Shown here in pieces: positions 1 through 5,484 of a stretch of 5,604 bases of DNA (positions within the stretch are counted from its first letter, which is position 1; each line of letters opens with the position of its first letter). Below the pieces are notes generated by a model, which saw only the letters and a list, made by a program, of their open reading frames with translations, was not told where the DNA came from and made no database searches. This DNA is from a bacterium (GTDB lineage: Bacteria > Vulcanimicrobiota > Xenobia > RGZZ01). The translations under genes and the position numbers were made by a program. The stretch lies in NCBI GenBank assembly GCA_021782195.1, contig JAJXVI010000198.1:1-5604 (forward strand), read 5' to 3'.

Positions 1-473
1 GGCTCAAGCTCGCGTACGTGGGTGACGGCAACAACGTCGCGAACTCATTGATGCTCGCGTGCGCGCATGTCGGAATGCACTGCGCTGTGGGACACCCGCA
101 CGGCTATGCTCCCGACGCACCGATTGCAGAGCACGCCGGTGAACTGGGAAGAGCGACCGGCGCTCGCATCACCGTGACAACCGACCCGCACGAGGCCGTC
201 GCTGGCGCCGACGTCGTGTACACCGACGTATGGACCAGCATGGGCCAGGAAGGGCAGGAGGAAGAGCGCCGCGCGAAGTTCGGACCGTTCCAGGTGAGTG
301 ACGCCCTCATGGCACGAGCAAATCCCGAAGCCCTGTTCATGCACTGCCTGCCGGCGCACCGCGGTGAAGAAGTCAGCGCCTCGGTGATGGACGGACCGCA
401 GTCGGTGGTTTTTGATGAGGCCGAGAATCGCCTCCACATCCAGAAAGCCATCATGACCCTGCTGGTCCCCTAG
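1..473 (+). CDS. argF: Ornithine carbamoyltransferase, C-terminal part (5' end outside window)
   Basis: Transfers the carbamoyl group of carbamoyl phosphate to ornithine, giving citrulline, in cytosolic arginine biosynthesis. The reading frame is open from base 3 and gives 156 residues before TAG at 471-473, roughly the C-terminal half of a protein usually about 300-330 residues long. Seen directly: the ornithine-domain opening LKLAYVGDGNNVANS; the segment DVVYTDVWTSMGQE; the signature HCLPAHRGEEV (bases about 348-380), whose Cys is the ornithine-binding/catalytic residue of the family; and the closing ENRLHIQKAIM helix. The HCLPAHRGEEV motif separates it from aspartate carbamoyltransferase. 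A GTG at 18 lies inside the conserved core and is not the true start. The next gene begins at the base after the stop, so the two are probably cotranscribed. No anomaly is visible in the part present. Confidence 0.96.
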   Translation, partial: LKLAYVGDGNNVANSLMLACAHVGMHCAVGHPHGYAPDAPIAEHAGELGRATGARITVTTDPHEAVAGADVVYTDVWTSMGQEGQEEERRAKFGPFQVSDALMARANPEALFMHCLPAHRGEEVSASVMDGPQSVVFDEAENRLHIQKAIMTLLVP

Positions 474-1370
474 ATGCCAGCTGCCCTGTTGCGACTTCTC
501 CGGGGACTCCTCAAAGCGGGCGCGCTTGCCGCGCTTGGCGTCTTCCTTGCTTTCTTCGTGCTCTCGGTGCCGGCAGTCCGAAAATCCGCAAGATTATCGC
601 GCTCCACCCCCGATGCTTTTGAAGCGTGGTTTGGAAGCCCAGACCGGCCGGTGGGCCCCAGGGTCACTCCCCTCGATGAAATGGACAACGCCGCGGCGCA
701 TCCCCATCGATTCAAGCGCCTGTCGTGGCAGGGTGTCGAGAACGCGCCCCCTCCAGACTCTCCCGCAGCCAACCCGCTGCGGGGGGGGACCCAACTGCTC
801 TCCTATCATCCGAGGAAGGAGATGCTGCTTTCCCGCACCCTGCGCGCGAGCCACCTTCCAGATCCCATTCTCCGCGTGGGCGTATACTCGCTCGTCCCTT
901 CGCGTACTGCCGGAAGCGCGCGAGAAGCGGGCGCCAACCATCCGCGTCCGCGCGGCTACCGCTGCACGCCGCGCCTCGGCCCGGACACCCTCATCTGCTA
1001 TATCGAAGCATGGAGCGGCGTACCCATGTCGCGTCCCGCCGTGGAAGAGACCGCAGAACGCGCAATTGACTGCGCCTTCCGAATCTTCCCGCGCTGCGTG
1101 GAAGTGGACATTGTGGCGGTGCCCTGGCGCGAGATTCGCGGCCACAAACCGCCTGATTTCTTCTCCGCCGCAGTTCGGCGCACGCGCTGGCACCCCATCG
1201 AGGGCGCCTGCTCGGCGGGAGAGAACCTGCGACTGAGCAGTGCGGTCTGGCTCGACTCCCACGCCATGGCCGACTACCCTGTCGGCACCGGCCCCGTCGC
1301 CCCCCCGCCGCACCAGCCGCCGGTTCGCGCAGGAAAAACAGTGACAACGCGCGAACGCCAGCATCATTGA
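474..1370 (+). CDS. Unrecognised protein with one N-terminal membrane segment and five cysteines
   Basis: I do not recognise this 298-residue protein. Residues 1-14 contain R7, R10 and K14, followed by a hydrophobic stretch at about 15-35, which fits a signal anchor (type II, C-terminus outside) or a signal peptide. The rest is soluble, with a proline-rich middle (about 85-100) and tail (about 275-285). Five cysteines (C164, C175, C200, C208, C246) all lie in the C-terminal half, which would suit disulfides in an exported domain; C200 and C208 flank a compact segment, AFRIFPR. The ATG directly follows the argF TAG with no Shine-Dalgarno sequence, suggesting termination-reinitiation; a TTG at 489 is an alternative start. 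An eight-G run at 781-788 lies in the gene, but the frame stays open on both sides. A long ORF on the opposite strand is judged a GC-rich shadow. Existence of the gene is likely; function is unknown. Confidence 0.72.
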   Translation: MPAALLRLLRGLLKAGALAALGVFLAFFVLSVPAVRKSARLSRSTPDAFEAWFGSPDRPVGPRVTPLDEMDNAAAHPHRFKRLSWQGVENAPPPDSPAANPLRGGTQLLSYHPRKEMLLSRTLRASHLPDPILRVGVYSLVPSRTAGSAREAGANHPRPRGYRCTPRLGPDTLICYIEAWSGVPMSRPAVEETAERAIDCAFRIFPRCVEVDIVAVPWREIRGHKPPDFFSAAVRRTRWHPIEGACSAGENLRLSSAVWLDSHAMADYPVGTGPVAPPPHQPPVRAGKTVTTRERQHH

Positions 1371-1404
1371 TTCGATGTGGCCCGCGTAGCGCGCCCGGCC
1401 GGTC

Positions 1405-1410
1405 AGGAGG
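1405..1410 (+). promoter_or_regulatory. Ribosome binding site fixing a TTG start
   Basis: A perfect AGGAGG lies 6 bases upstream of the TTG at 1417. It is the main evidence that the small cysteine-rich ORF is translated and begins with TTG. Confidence 0.8.
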
Positions 1411-1416
1411 CCACCG

Positions 1417-1599
1417 TTGCTCTGCACCAAGTGCGATGGGCACCTGTGCCAGGACAAAATGTACGATCTCCCGCGAGCGTACCGGGAGTACTACTGTGTC
1501 AATTGTGGCCAACGATTCTGGATCGACGCGAGAACATTGACCATTGAGATCGGTCCCATAGGCCGTGGCTATCTCGCTGCCGTTGTCGCGAAAAACTGA
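1417..1599 (+). CDS. Small zinc-ribbon-like protein, 60 residues
   Basis: A short protein with two cysteine knuckles, C3-x2-C6 and C27-x2-C30, separated by 20 residues. This is the pattern of a single four-cysteine zinc ribbon; C11 is an extra cysteine. The inter-knuckle segment is charged and tyrosine-rich (YREYYCVNCGQRFWID) and the second knuckle is followed by a beta-strand-like tail rich in I, V and G. TTG is chosen as the start because AGGAGG sits 6 bases upstream and the first knuckle begins at residue 3. It lies 46 bases after the membrane-protein gene and 66 bases before pdxS, in the same direction. Zinc ribbons of this size bind nucleic acid or other proteins, but nothing here identifies a partner, so no function is assigned. 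The cysteine spacing and the strong ribosome binding site make it a credible gene despite its length. Confidence 0.75.
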   Translation: MLCTKCDGHLCQDKMYDLPRAYREYYCVNCGQRFWIDARTLTIEIGPIGRGYLAAVVAKN

Positions 1600-1619
1600 A
1601 CCAACCCAGACACGAGACA

Positions 1620-1637
1620 GGTCCGTCTTTTCGGACC
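1620..1637 (+). other. Short inverted repeat (hairpin) in the pdxS leader
   Basis: GGTCCG (1620-1625) and CGGACC (1632-1637) are perfect 6-bp arms around the loop TCTTTT, 28 bases before the pdxS start codon. No T-run follows the stem, so it is not a convincing intrinsic terminator; a leader hairpin or chance palindrome is equally possible. The rest of this 66-base gap has no clear -10/-35 pair that I can defend. Confidence 0.45.
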
Positions 1638-1652
1638 ACGTCGAAAAATTAC

Positions 1653-1658
1653 AGGAGG
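1653..1658 (+). promoter_or_regulatory. pdxS ribosome binding site
   Basis: Perfect AGGAGG, 7 bases before the GTG at 1666. It selects GTG as the pdxS start and predicts strong initiation. Confidence 0.85.
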
Positions 1659-1665
1659 CGCACAG

Positions 1666-2547
1666 GTGGAACAGGGAACCTCAACCGTCAAGCAAGGGCT
1701 CGCCCAGATGTTGAAGGGCGGCGTCATCATGGACGTAACGACCCCCGAACAGGCTGTCATTGCACAGGAAGCGGGCGCAGTTGCAGTCATGGCCCTCGAA
1801 CGCGTACCGGCCGACATCCGCAAGGAAGGTGGCGTGGCACGCATGGCCGACCCGGGAATCGTTCAGGCCATCGTCGACGCCGTAACGATTCCGGTCATGG
1901 CCAAAGCGCGCATCGGGCACTTTGTCGAGGCCGAAATCCTTCAATCCCTGGGTGTCGACTACATCGATGAGAGTGAAGTGCTGACCCCTGCCGACGAACA
2001 GCACCACATCAACAAGAAGGCGTTCAAGGTTCCGTTTGTCTGTGGCGCACGCGATCTTGGCGAGGCACTTCGACGCATTGCAGAAGGCGCATCGATGATC
2101 CGCACCAAGGGAGAGGCTGGCACCGGTAACGTGGTCGAAGCCGTCCGCCACATGCGCGCCATCATGGGCGAAATTCGACGCCTCAAGAACATGCCCGAAG
2201 ACGAACTGGTTGCTTTTGCAAAGTCCATCGGCGCACCGTTGGAGCTCGTCATGGAAACGCAGAACCTGGGGCGGCTTCCAGTGGTGAACTTTGCCGCAGG
2301 CGGCATTGCAACCCCGGCAGACGCAGCCCTCATGATGCGTCTCGGGGCCGACGGCGTATTTGTGGGAAGCGGCATCTTCAAGTCCCAGGACCCGGCAGTA
2401 CGCGCCCGCGCCATCGTGGAGGCAACCACCTATCAGGCTGACGCCGCCGTGCTGGCCCGCATCTCGCGCAACCTGGGCGAGGCGATGAAAGGTCTTGACG
2501 TGGCTTCGATGCCGCAAAGCGAACTGTTGGCGGTCCGAGGTTGGTAG
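1666..2547 (+). CDS. pdxS: Pyridoxal 5'-phosphate synthase, synthase subunit PdxS
   Basis: Condenses ribose 5-phosphate, glyceraldehyde 3-phosphate and ammonia (channelled from PdxT) to pyridoxal 5'-phosphate in the DXP-independent vitamin B6 pathway. The family forms a cytosolic (beta/alpha)8 barrel that assembles as a dodecamer with PdxT docked on it. The 293-residue length matches the family. Visible family features: GGVIMDV with D23; [10 protein letters not shown] with K80; [31 protein letters not shown] with K148; and the phosphate-binding region [17 protein letters not shown] plus [13 protein letters not shown]23, K80 and K148 correspond to the catalytic Asp and the two Schiff-base/imine lysines known from the Bacillus subtilis enzyme (D24, K81, K149). 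The GTG start is supported by a perfect ribosome binding site. The 3' end overlaps pdxT by 7 bases, so the subunits are probably coupled in translation. A long antisense ORF here is a shadow. Nothing appears to be missing. Confidence 0.98.
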   Translation: MEQGTSTVKQGLAQMLKGGVIMDVTTPEQAVIAQEAGAVAVMALERVPADIRKEGGVARMADPGIVQAIVDAVTIPVMAKARIGHFVEAEILQSLGVDYIDESEVLTPADEQHHINKKAFKVPFVCGARDLGEALRRIAEGASMIRTKGEAGTGNVVEAVRHMRAIMGEIRRLKNMPEDELVAFAKSIGAPLELVMETQNLGRLPVVNFAAGGIATPADAALMMRLGADGVFVGSGIFKSQDPAVRARAIVEATTYQADAAVLARISRNLGEAMKGLDVASMPQSELLAVRGW

Positions 2548-3218
2548 ACAGCACTTCCCCACCCATTACAGTCGGGGTTCTGGCGCTGCAGGGCGACGTC
2601 GTGGAGCACGTGCGTTCCATCGTCGCCAGCGGCGCTACGGCTGTGGAAGTGCGCACCCGTTCCGACCTCGAAGGCGTCAGCGGACTGGTCATTCCGGGCG
2701 GGGAAAGCACCACCGTGGGCAAGCTGTTGGAGCGGTTCAATCTGCTTGAACCGCTCCAACAGCGCATTGCAGGCGGAATGCCCGTGTATGGAACGTGCAC
2801 GGGGATGATCCTGCTCGCGAAATCGGTGGAAGACGGTCTCGACGGCCAGCCAATCCTTGGTTCGCTTGACGTCGTCGTCGCCCGGAACGGCTATGGGCGA
2901 CAACTGGAGTCGTTCGAGGCCACGGTTGACCTCTCCCTGCCCGCACAGGAGCCCGGCTCGTTCCACGGCGTATTCATCCGCGCCCCTCGGGTCCGGTCGG
3001 TCGGTCCCGGAGTGGGGGTACTTGCCCGCATGGGTCACGAGATCGTTGCCGTCTGCCAGGGAAATCTGCTGGCCACGTCGTTCCACCCGGAACTGACTTC
3101 AGACGCGCGCGTACACGCCTATTTCGTCGGCATGTGCCGCGCCTTCGCAGCCATCTCGAACCCAGGCCCTGACTCCGCGGACGTCACGGTGCCCGCGGAG
3201 TCGGAGCCGGCACCGTGA
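2541..3218 (+). CDS. pdxT: Pyridoxal 5'-phosphate synthase, glutaminase subunit PdxT
   Basis: Class I glutamine amidotransferase that hydrolyses glutamine and passes ammonia to PdxS. Conserved stretches in order: [13 protein letters not shown] (11-23), [19 protein letters not shown] (48-66), [10 protein letters not shown] with nucleophile C86, RNGYGRQ (115-121), FIRAP (145-149), and SFHPELT with H182 and E184, completing the Cys-His-Glu triad. The usual GTCAG is GTCTG here. TTG at 2541 is the only workable start: the frame has a stop at 2496-2498 and conserved sequence begins at residue 11. GAGG directly abuts the TTG, leaving no normal spacing, so expression probably depends on coupling with pdxS. 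At 225 residues it is longer than the usual 190-200; the excess is a low-complexity Pro/Ser/Glu tail after about residue 205. Its codons carry part of an unusual pair of interleaved inverted repeats, and an 18-bp perfect inverted repeat lies within codons 61-75. Confidence 0.97.
   Translation: MVDSTSPPITVGVLALQGDVVEHVRSIVASGATAVEVRTRSDLEGVSGLVIPGGESTTVGKLLERFNLLEPLQQRIAGGMPVYGTCTGMILLAKSVEDGLDGQPILGSLDVVVARNGYGRQLESFEATVDLSLPAQEPGSFHGVFIRAPRVRSVGPGVGVLARMGHEIVAVCQGNLLATSFHPELTSDARVHAYFVGMCRAFAAISNPGPDSADVTVPAESEPAP
2723..2763 (+). repeat. 18-bp perfect inverted repeat inside pdxT
   Basis: GCTGTTGGAGCGGTTCAA (2723-2740) is followed by the loop TCTGC and then by its exact reverse complement at 2746-2763. 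It encodes approximately [15 protein letters not shown]. The flanking bases (A2722, G2764) do not pair. No T-run follows, so it does not look like an intrinsic terminator. In RNA it would form a very stable hairpin with a 5-base loop. Confidence 0.9.
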
Positions 3219-3220
3219 CG
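3171..3220 (+). promoter_or_regulatory. Two interleaved perfect inverted repeats at the pdxT/DUF62 junction
   Basis: Arm A, GACTCCGCGG (3171-3180), pairs with A' at 3193-3202 (10 bp). Arm B, CGTCACGGTGCC (3182-3193), pairs with B' at 3209-3220 (12 bp). The order is A-B-A'-B', with B occupying the loop of the A hairpin. This topology gives either an H-type pseudoknot or two mutually exclusive hairpins. B' contains the GTG start of the downstream gene (3215-3217) and the pdxT stop (3216-3218); the likely ribosome binding site GGAG (3203-3206) lies between A' and B'. Pairing is read directly from sequence; a regulatory role is inferred. Confidence 0.6.
3203..3206 (+). promoter_or_regulatory. Ribosome binding site for the DUF62 gene
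   Basis: GGAG with 8 bases to the GTG at 3215. It would be in the unpaired connector if hairpins A:A' and B:B' form together, while the start codon itself would be base-paired. Confidence 0.6.
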
Positions 3221-4042
3221 CCCATTGTAACGCTCCTGACAGACTTCGGACTGCGTGACCCCTACGTGGGAATCATGAAGGCCGTCATCCTGTCCACCGC
3301 ACCGACGGCCAGGCTTGTGGATCTCACCCATCAGGTTGGCCCTCAGAACATTCTCCAGGGCGCGTTTGCGCTCGCCTCTGCCGTTCGCTACTGTCCCCCG
3401 GCAACCGTCCACCTGGCCGTGGTCGACCCCGGGGTCGGGAGCGGTCGCGACGCGATCGTGGTCCAGACGCATCGAGCCCGCTACGTTGCACCCAACAACG
3501 GCCTGTTGACGCTCGCGCTCGAGAACGACCGTCCCGTGCGCGCGTGGCGCCTGAACCGCCCGCAGTACTTCCTGCCGGAGGTCAGCCGCACATTCCACGG
3601 CAGAGACATTTTTGCGCCGGTTGCCGGCCATCTTGCGTGCGGCCGTTCGCCCGAGGACATGGGCGAACCGCTCCCGCTAGATGGGCTTGTCAAGCTCACG
3701 ATTCCCCGCCCTGAAGAAACCGGCGGGGGAATTCGTGCGCGGGTCGTCTATGTCGATCGTTTCGGGAATCTCGTCACCAATCTCATGGGCGCCGACATCG
3801 CGCATCGCCCTGTGCGAAGCGTACGAATCGCACAGCAGTTCATCCCGTTCGCACACACCTATGCAAGCGTCCCGAAGGGCGACTACCTCTGCATCTGGGG
3901 AAGCACCGGCAACCTCGAAATCGCCTGTTCGATGGGCGATGCTGGCGGTCAGCTGTCCGTGGGAGAAGGCGTCGAAGTGACAGTGTTCCTGGAAGACTCG
4001 TCAGAAGCGCCCCATGGCGGTGCGGCGGGGGTGACCCCATAG
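3215..4042 (+). CDS. SAM hydroxide adenosyltransferase (DUF62/SAM_adeno_trans family)
   Basis: The family cleaves S-adenosylmethionine with water-derived hydroxide to adenosine and methionine, and is related to fluorinase and chlorinase. The 275 residues cover the usual two-domain length. N-terminal domain: TLLTDFGLRDPYVGIMK (6-22), DLTHQV (36-41), VHLAVVDPGVGSGRDAI (65-81), VAPNNGLL (91-98) and FHGRDIFAPVAGHLA (127-141). C-terminal domain: VVYVDRFGNLVTNL and WGSTGNLEIACSMGDAGGQL, lining the SAM site. The hydroxide-type triad Asp-Arg-His is present as D71, R78 and H128, arguing against a halogenase. The GTG start overlaps the pdxT stop (GTGA), with GGAG 8 bases upstream, so it is probably coupled to pdxT. 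The biological role of these enzymes is still unsettled; here the gene sits between PLP synthesis and a PLP enzyme, so a link to methionine/SAM or polyamine balance is only an inference. Confidence 0.94.
   Translation: MTPIVTLLTDFGLRDPYVGIMKAVILSTAPTARLVDLTHQVGPQNILQGAFALASAVRYCPPATVHLAVVDPGVGSGRDAIVVQTHRARYVAPNNGLLTLALENDRPVRAWRLNRPQYFLPEVSRTFHGRDIFAPVAGHLACGRSPEDMGEPLPLDGLVKLTIPRPEETGGGIRARVVYVDRFGNLVTNLMGADIAHRPVRSVRIAQQFIPFAHTYASVPKGDYLCIWGSTGNLEIACSMGDAGGQLSVGEGVEVTVFLEDSSEAPHGGAAGVTP
4027..4042 (+). promoter_or_regulatory. Shine-Dalgarno-like GGGGGTGACC before an ATA codon
   Basis: GGGGGTGACC (4027-4036) matches 8 of 10 positions of the anti-16S-complementary GGAGGTGATC, and its GGGGG ends 7 bases before ATA at 4039-4041, which overlaps the TAG (4040-4042) of the DUF62 gene. 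It is the best-placed site for translating the decarboxylase, whereas the ATG at 4069 has only AGGCGG 14 bases upstream. Whether ATA is used as a start cannot be told from sequence. Confidence 0.4.
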
Positions 4043-4068
4043 ACCAGCAGGCGGCCCCCATCGTCGAG

Positions 4069-5472
4069 ATGCTCGCCCGTTACCGTCGTGGAAATCCGGT
4101 CGAGTTCTGCGTCCCGAGCAACCGGACTGGCCTTCAGGCCGACCTCGGAACCGTCGGGCTCCTCGGCCGTGCGGCATTCGCGTGCGATGTCACCCAGGTC
4201 GCTGACATTGACGACCTCCTCGCACCTCAGGGTGCCATCGCCGAAGCCGAGCAGCTGGCAGCCGCACTGTGGAAGGCAAGAAGCACGCACTTCCTGGTGA
4301 ACGGTACTTCGAGCGGCATCCAGGCCGCCTTCCTGGCCTTCTGTGGCCCCCGAGACGAGGTCGCAGTCCCCCGCGCCTCGCACCGATCCGTGTTGGAAGG
4401 GTTCATCCTCTCCGGCGCCATCCCGCGCTGGATCCCGTGCGACGTCGACCCGACCCTCGGATGCGCCGTTCCACCCGCTCGGGACGTGCTCCAGCGCGAA
4501 GCCACGGGCGCACGCATGGCAGTGCTGACCCGTCCCACCTACTACGGCGACGTCGCCGACCTCGCGCCCCTGGCACAAGCGCGTCGCACGGGAACAATCA
4601 TCATGGTTGATGAAGCCTGGGGTGCACACTTCGGTCACCATCCCCGACTCCCATCGAGCGCATGCCAGGGAGGCGCAGACATCGTGGTCAACAGCACACA
4701 CAAGACTCTGGGCGCCCTTTCGGGTGGGTCCATGATCCACTGCTGCTCGGATTCAATCGACGACGAACGGCTGGCCAGTGCGGTCCGCGCTCTGACGACC
4801 ACGAGTCCGTACTACGGAATCCTGGCGTCTCTCGACGGCGCGCGTCGCGACCTTGCCTGCCACGGCAGAGACCGCCTGAAGCAGGTCCTGGAAGCGACGC
4901 AACGATGTCGGGATGAACTCGACGCACTCGGTCTCAGGGTTGCCGATGCCTCTCGCGCGCAGCATTTCGATGGCGTCTCGGGTTACGATGAGACACGTAT
5001 TGCCTTCTCTGCCGCACGACGCGGCTGGAGCGGTACCGAACTTGCCGCCGCAATCGAACGCACCCACCGCGTTGTCGTGGAGCTGGCCGAGACAGGCTGC
5101 ATCGTCGCCCAGGTTGCAGGAGAGATCGACGTGGCCGCGCTACCGACCCTGACCCGGGCAGTCCGCGCGACGCTCGAGGGCAACCGGCGGGATCCGCTGT
5201 CTTTTCGGCCCCTTTCTTTTCCCCAGCCCGAACCGGTCATGACCCCGAGACAGGCCTGGCAGGCATCGCACGAGCGGGTCACACTGGAGCGTGCCATGGG
5301 CAGGATAGCGGCAGAGATGGTCTGCCCCTACCCGCCAGGAATGGCCGTGGTATCGTACGGTGAGCGAATCACTGCGGCCGTTCACGAAACCTTGCTCGAA
5401 CTGCGTTCCCAGGGAAGACGCCTTCAGGGGTGTGCCGACTCCTCTCTTGGCTCGGTCCGCGTGGTTGCGTGA
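4069..5472 (+). CDS. PLP-dependent Orn/Lys/Arg-type decarboxylase (fold type I)
   Basis: Probably decarboxylates a basic amino acid (arginine, lysine or ornithine) to a polyamine or its precursor; the substrate cannot be assigned from this sequence. The PLP domain shows FLVNGTSSGIQAA, the VPRASHRSVLEGFILSGA stretch, LTRPTYYGDVADL, MVDEAWGAHFG with the PLP-pyridine Asp at D181, and STHKTLGALSGGSMIH with the Schiff-base lysine K212. The C-terminal domain shows MTPRQAW, CPYPPGMAVVSYGERIT and DSSLGSVRVV. At 467 residues it is near the usual length of the short family members. ATG at 4069 is the first standard start, but in-frame codons upstream read IDQQAAPIVE, resembling the family N-terminus, so translation may begin earlier, possibly at ATA 4039. 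The family's H-x-P-G-H-K motif appears as CVPSNR (14-19). The gene follows DUF62 by 26 bases and precedes the R3H gene by 12; PdxST upstream makes its cofactor. Confidence 0.9.
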   Translation: MLARYRRGNPVEFCVPSNRTGLQADLGTVGLLGRAAFACDVTQVADIDDLLAPQGAIAEAEQLAAALWKARSTHFLVNGTSSGIQAAFLAFCGPRDEVAVPRASHRSVLEGFILSGAIPRWIPCDVDPTLGCAVPPARDVLQREATGARMAVLTRPTYYGDVADLAPLAQARRTGTIIMVDEAWGAHFGHHPRLPSSACQGGADIVVNSTHKTLGALSGGSMIHCCSDSIDDERLASAVRALTTTSPYYGILASLDGARRDLACHGRDRLKQVLEATQRCRDELDALGLRVADASRAQHFDGVSGYDETRIAFSAARRGWSGTELAAAIERTHRVVVELAETGCIVAQVAGEIDVAALPTLTRAVRATLEGNRRDPLSFRPLSFPQPEPVMTPRQAWQASHERVTLERAMGRIAAEMVCPYPPGMAVVSYGERITAAVHETLLELRSQGRRLQGCADSSLGSVRVVA

Positions 5473-5476
5473 GGAG
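5471..5476 (+). promoter_or_regulatory. Ribosome binding site fixing a TTG start
   Basis: GAGGAG, overlapping the last two bases of the decarboxylase stop, lies 8 bases before TTG at 5485. The only nearby ATG (5477) reads just three codons before a stop, so the TTG is preferred. Confidence 0.65.
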
Positions 5477-5484
5477 ATGACGAC

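Noticed and set aside
594..1457. Long ORF (287 residues) on the - strand opposite the membrane-protein gene
   Set aside because: Arg/Gly/Ala-rich product without recognisable motifs or a convincing ribosome binding site. Its 3' part also overlaps the zinc-ribbon gene's start; typical antisense shadow in GC-rich DNA.
1620..1637. Hairpin before pdxS as a rho-independent terminator of the zinc-ribbon gene
   Set aside because: The stem is only 6 bp and no U-run follows; the Ts lie in the loop. Kept only as a leader hairpin.
1561..1665. A sigma-70-like promoter upstream of pdxS
   Set aside because: A TTGTCG and some A/T-rich bases are present but I could not find a properly spaced -10/-35 pair, so no promoter is claimed.
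1681..2562. 293-residue ORF on the - strand fully opposite pdxS
   Set aside because: pdxS is unmistakable with all catalytic residues; the antisense product is His/Cys-rich and motif-free, an artefact of codon composition.
2994..3005. Tandem CGGT x3 in pdxT
   Set aside because: Only three 4-base units, encoding ordinary protein sequence; too short to be a meaningful repeat.
3424..3437. 14-bp perfect palindrome CGACCCCGGGGTCG in the DUF62 gene
   Set aside because: It encodes the conserved catalytic VDPGVG motif, whose GC-rich codons readily produce a palindrome. There is no loop and no regulatory context, so protein constraint explains it.
3949..4740. 263-residue - strand ORF across the DUF62/decarboxylase junction
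   Set aside because: It runs opposite two well-supported genes and has no family resemblance or start signals.
5201..5225. Pyrimidine-rich stretch in the decarboxylase gene
   Set aside because: It lies in the linker before the C-terminal domain and encodes Ser/Phe/Pro codons; no adjacent stem or other signal suggests a terminator or binding site.
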